Source of the DNA: Rubrobacter sp. | GTDB taxonomy: Bacteria; Actinomycetota; Rubrobacteria; Rubrobacterales; Rubrobacteraceae | DNA: 6,647 bases | Direction: 5' to 3' | NCBI GenBank assembly: GCA_016781725.1 | Contig: JADDPU010000100.1 | Location: 1 to 6,647, forward strand | Shown here: piece by piece, positions 5,938 through 6,647 of the stretch | Position numbering within the stretch: the first letter of the stretch is position 1 | Layout of the letters: every line of letters starts with the position of its first letter | Position numbers and translations under genes: made by a program | Notes under the pieces: model-generated | What the model was told of the DNA's origin: nothing | The model's input: the letters and a program-made list of their open reading frames with translations, nothing else | Databases searched by the model: none

Positions 5938-5977
5938 TAGATCTCCTCTCCCCTAGCTTCAAGCCTCGACGCCACGA

Positions 5978-5986
5978 ATCTTAGCA
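5978..5986 (-). promoter_or_regulatory. Possible extended -10 promoter for the FAH gene
   Basis: The minus strand reads TGCTAAGAT, an extended -10 pattern (TGn followed by TAnnnT), 40 bases before the TTG start of the FAH gene, giving a leader of about 33 bases that keeps its AGGAG site. No good -35 lies at the right spacing; TTGTCG is present but only nine bases upstream of the -10. This is a weak single-motif call. Confidence 0.3.
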
Positions 5987-6020
5987 GTAAGCCGACAAAC
6001 CTAGCCACAGAGTGCGCGAC

Positions 6021-6060
6021 GCCTGGCAAGACCCTGGCTGTCGGGGCCGCGCGGCCAGGC
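6021..6060 (-). terminator. GC-rich stem-loop after the hydrolase stop, possible terminator
   Basis: Seven-base arms GCCTGGC (6021-6027) and GCCAGGC (6054-6060) pair perfectly, and CCTGGC at 6033-6038 offers a competing arm. Between them lies the palindrome GGCCGCGCGGCC (6045-6056). The structure begins three bases after the TAG of the hydrolase gene on the minus strand. No T-run follows, so a classical intrinsic terminator is doubtful; it may slow polymerase or protect the 3' end of the mRNA. Confidence 0.3.
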
Positions 6061-6063
6061 CGG

Positions 6064-6647
6064 CTACCGGGGCTCGACGCCCGACCCTCGGGCGTCGACC
6101 CGATCGAGGAAGGCGAGCACCCGCTCCCACATCGCCTCGGACGACGAGCGGTCGTACTCGGGCAGGTCAGGATCGGCGAAGAGGTGACCCGAGCCAGGAT
6201 AGGTGTGCTCCTCGAAGGCGGCCCCGGCTCGCCCGACGGCGTCGCCGAGGGCGGCCACCTCCTCCACCTCCACCCAGGGGTCCTCGGCCGCGTAATGCAC
6301 CTGTAGCGGCACCCCCTCAGGCCAGCGCTCGACGCCGAACTCTCCCAACTCCTCGACGGGAATGGCGGCGTGCATGAGCACCGCTCCCAGGGCGCCCGGC
6401 CTACCGGCGGCCAGCAGCTCGGCGGGCACTGCCCCAAGGGAGAACCCGGCGAAGACCAGCCCGGCGGGCAACCCGGCGACGGCCTCCCTCGCCCTCCTGG
6501 CGATCTCTGCGTAGCCCAGCTCGTCGCGCTTGCGCAGGCCCTCTTCCAGGTCGTCGAACACTTCCCCGTCGTAGTAGTCGGGCGCGTGGACCGTGTGCCC
6601 GGCCGCGCGCAGCCGGTCGGCCGCGGCCGTCACCCCGGGCCTGAGCC
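6064..6647 (-). CDS. Dienelactone hydrolase family protein, 5' end outside the window
   Basis: The frame runs open to the right edge, so the true N terminus is missing; 194 complete codons are visible before the stop at 6064-6066. The residues before the in-window GTG (LRPG, then VTAAADRL) continue the usual domain start, so that GTG (6631-6633) is probably internal. The fold is an alpha/beta hydrolase of dienelactone hydrolase type. Numbered from that GTG, the triad is Ser65 in GFSLG, Asp118 in AAEDPW and His150 in GSGHLF, with HAPDYYDG (16-23) matching the family. Classical dienelactone hydrolase uses Cys as nucleophile; here it is Ser, suggesting an esterase or other ester/lactone substrate rather than chlorocatechol breakdown. 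The stop is followed by a GC stem-loop, then the FAH gene 126 bases on. Confidence 0.88.
   Translation of the reverse strand, partial: LRPGVTAAADRLRAAGHTVHAPDYYDGEVFDDLEEGLRKRDELGYAEIARRAREAVAGLPAGLVFAGFSLGAVPAELLAAGRPGALGAVLMHAAIPVEELGEFGVERWPEGVPLQVHYAAEDPWVEVEEVAALGDAVGRAGAAFEEHTYPGSGHLFADPDLPEYDRSSSEAMWERVLAFLDRVDARGSGVEPR

Overview
The window is very GC-rich, with strong G/C bias at third codon positions, several TTG starts and short intergenic gaps. Its gene families include an actinobacterial-type 'phosphatase' and a free-standing cobalamin-binding mutase subunit. Together these suggest a high-GC actinobacterium, perhaps a Rubrobacter-like lineage. That placement rests on style and remembered family distribution, not on a marker gene.

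All eight supported genes lie on the minus strand, so transcription reads from the right edge to the left. In that order they are: (1) a dienelactone-hydrolase-type alpha/beta hydrolase, cut by the right edge (6647-6064); (2) a fumarylacetoacetate-hydrolase-family enzyme (5937-5119); (3) a small four-helix membrane protein (5022-4588); (4) a 621-residue protein with a Vps62-like domain, a coiled coil and a C-terminal membrane domain (4591-2726), overlapping gene 3 by ATGA; (5) a free-standing B12-binding mutase subunit (2694-2302); (6) an enoyl-CoA hydratase (2249-1476); (7) a hot-dog acyl-CoA thioesterase (1479-1081) with no ATG, GTG or TTG start; (8) a putative actinobacterial phosphatase (976-218). 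At the left edge a short plus-strand coding-like remnant (34-174) converges on gene 8.

Three sub-units can be seen. Genes 1-2 are hydrolases of the kind used in breakdown of organic or aromatic acids, separated by a GC stem-loop and a possible promoter. Genes 3-4 are a translationally coupled membrane pair of unknown role and are the least conventional part of the window. Genes 5-7 form an acyl-CoA group (B12 mutase subunit, hydratase, thioesterase), consistent with propionate, branched-chain or fatty-acid metabolism. The catalytic large subunit of the mutase is not in the window. Gene 8 has its own possible leaderless promoter.

The best leads are the Vps62-like/membrane pair, the ATA (or ATC) start of the thioesterase in an ATAA overlap, and a tandem heptamer repeat beside an inverted repeat ahead of the hydratase. 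I see no CRISPR array, tRNA, rRNA or insertion sequence.
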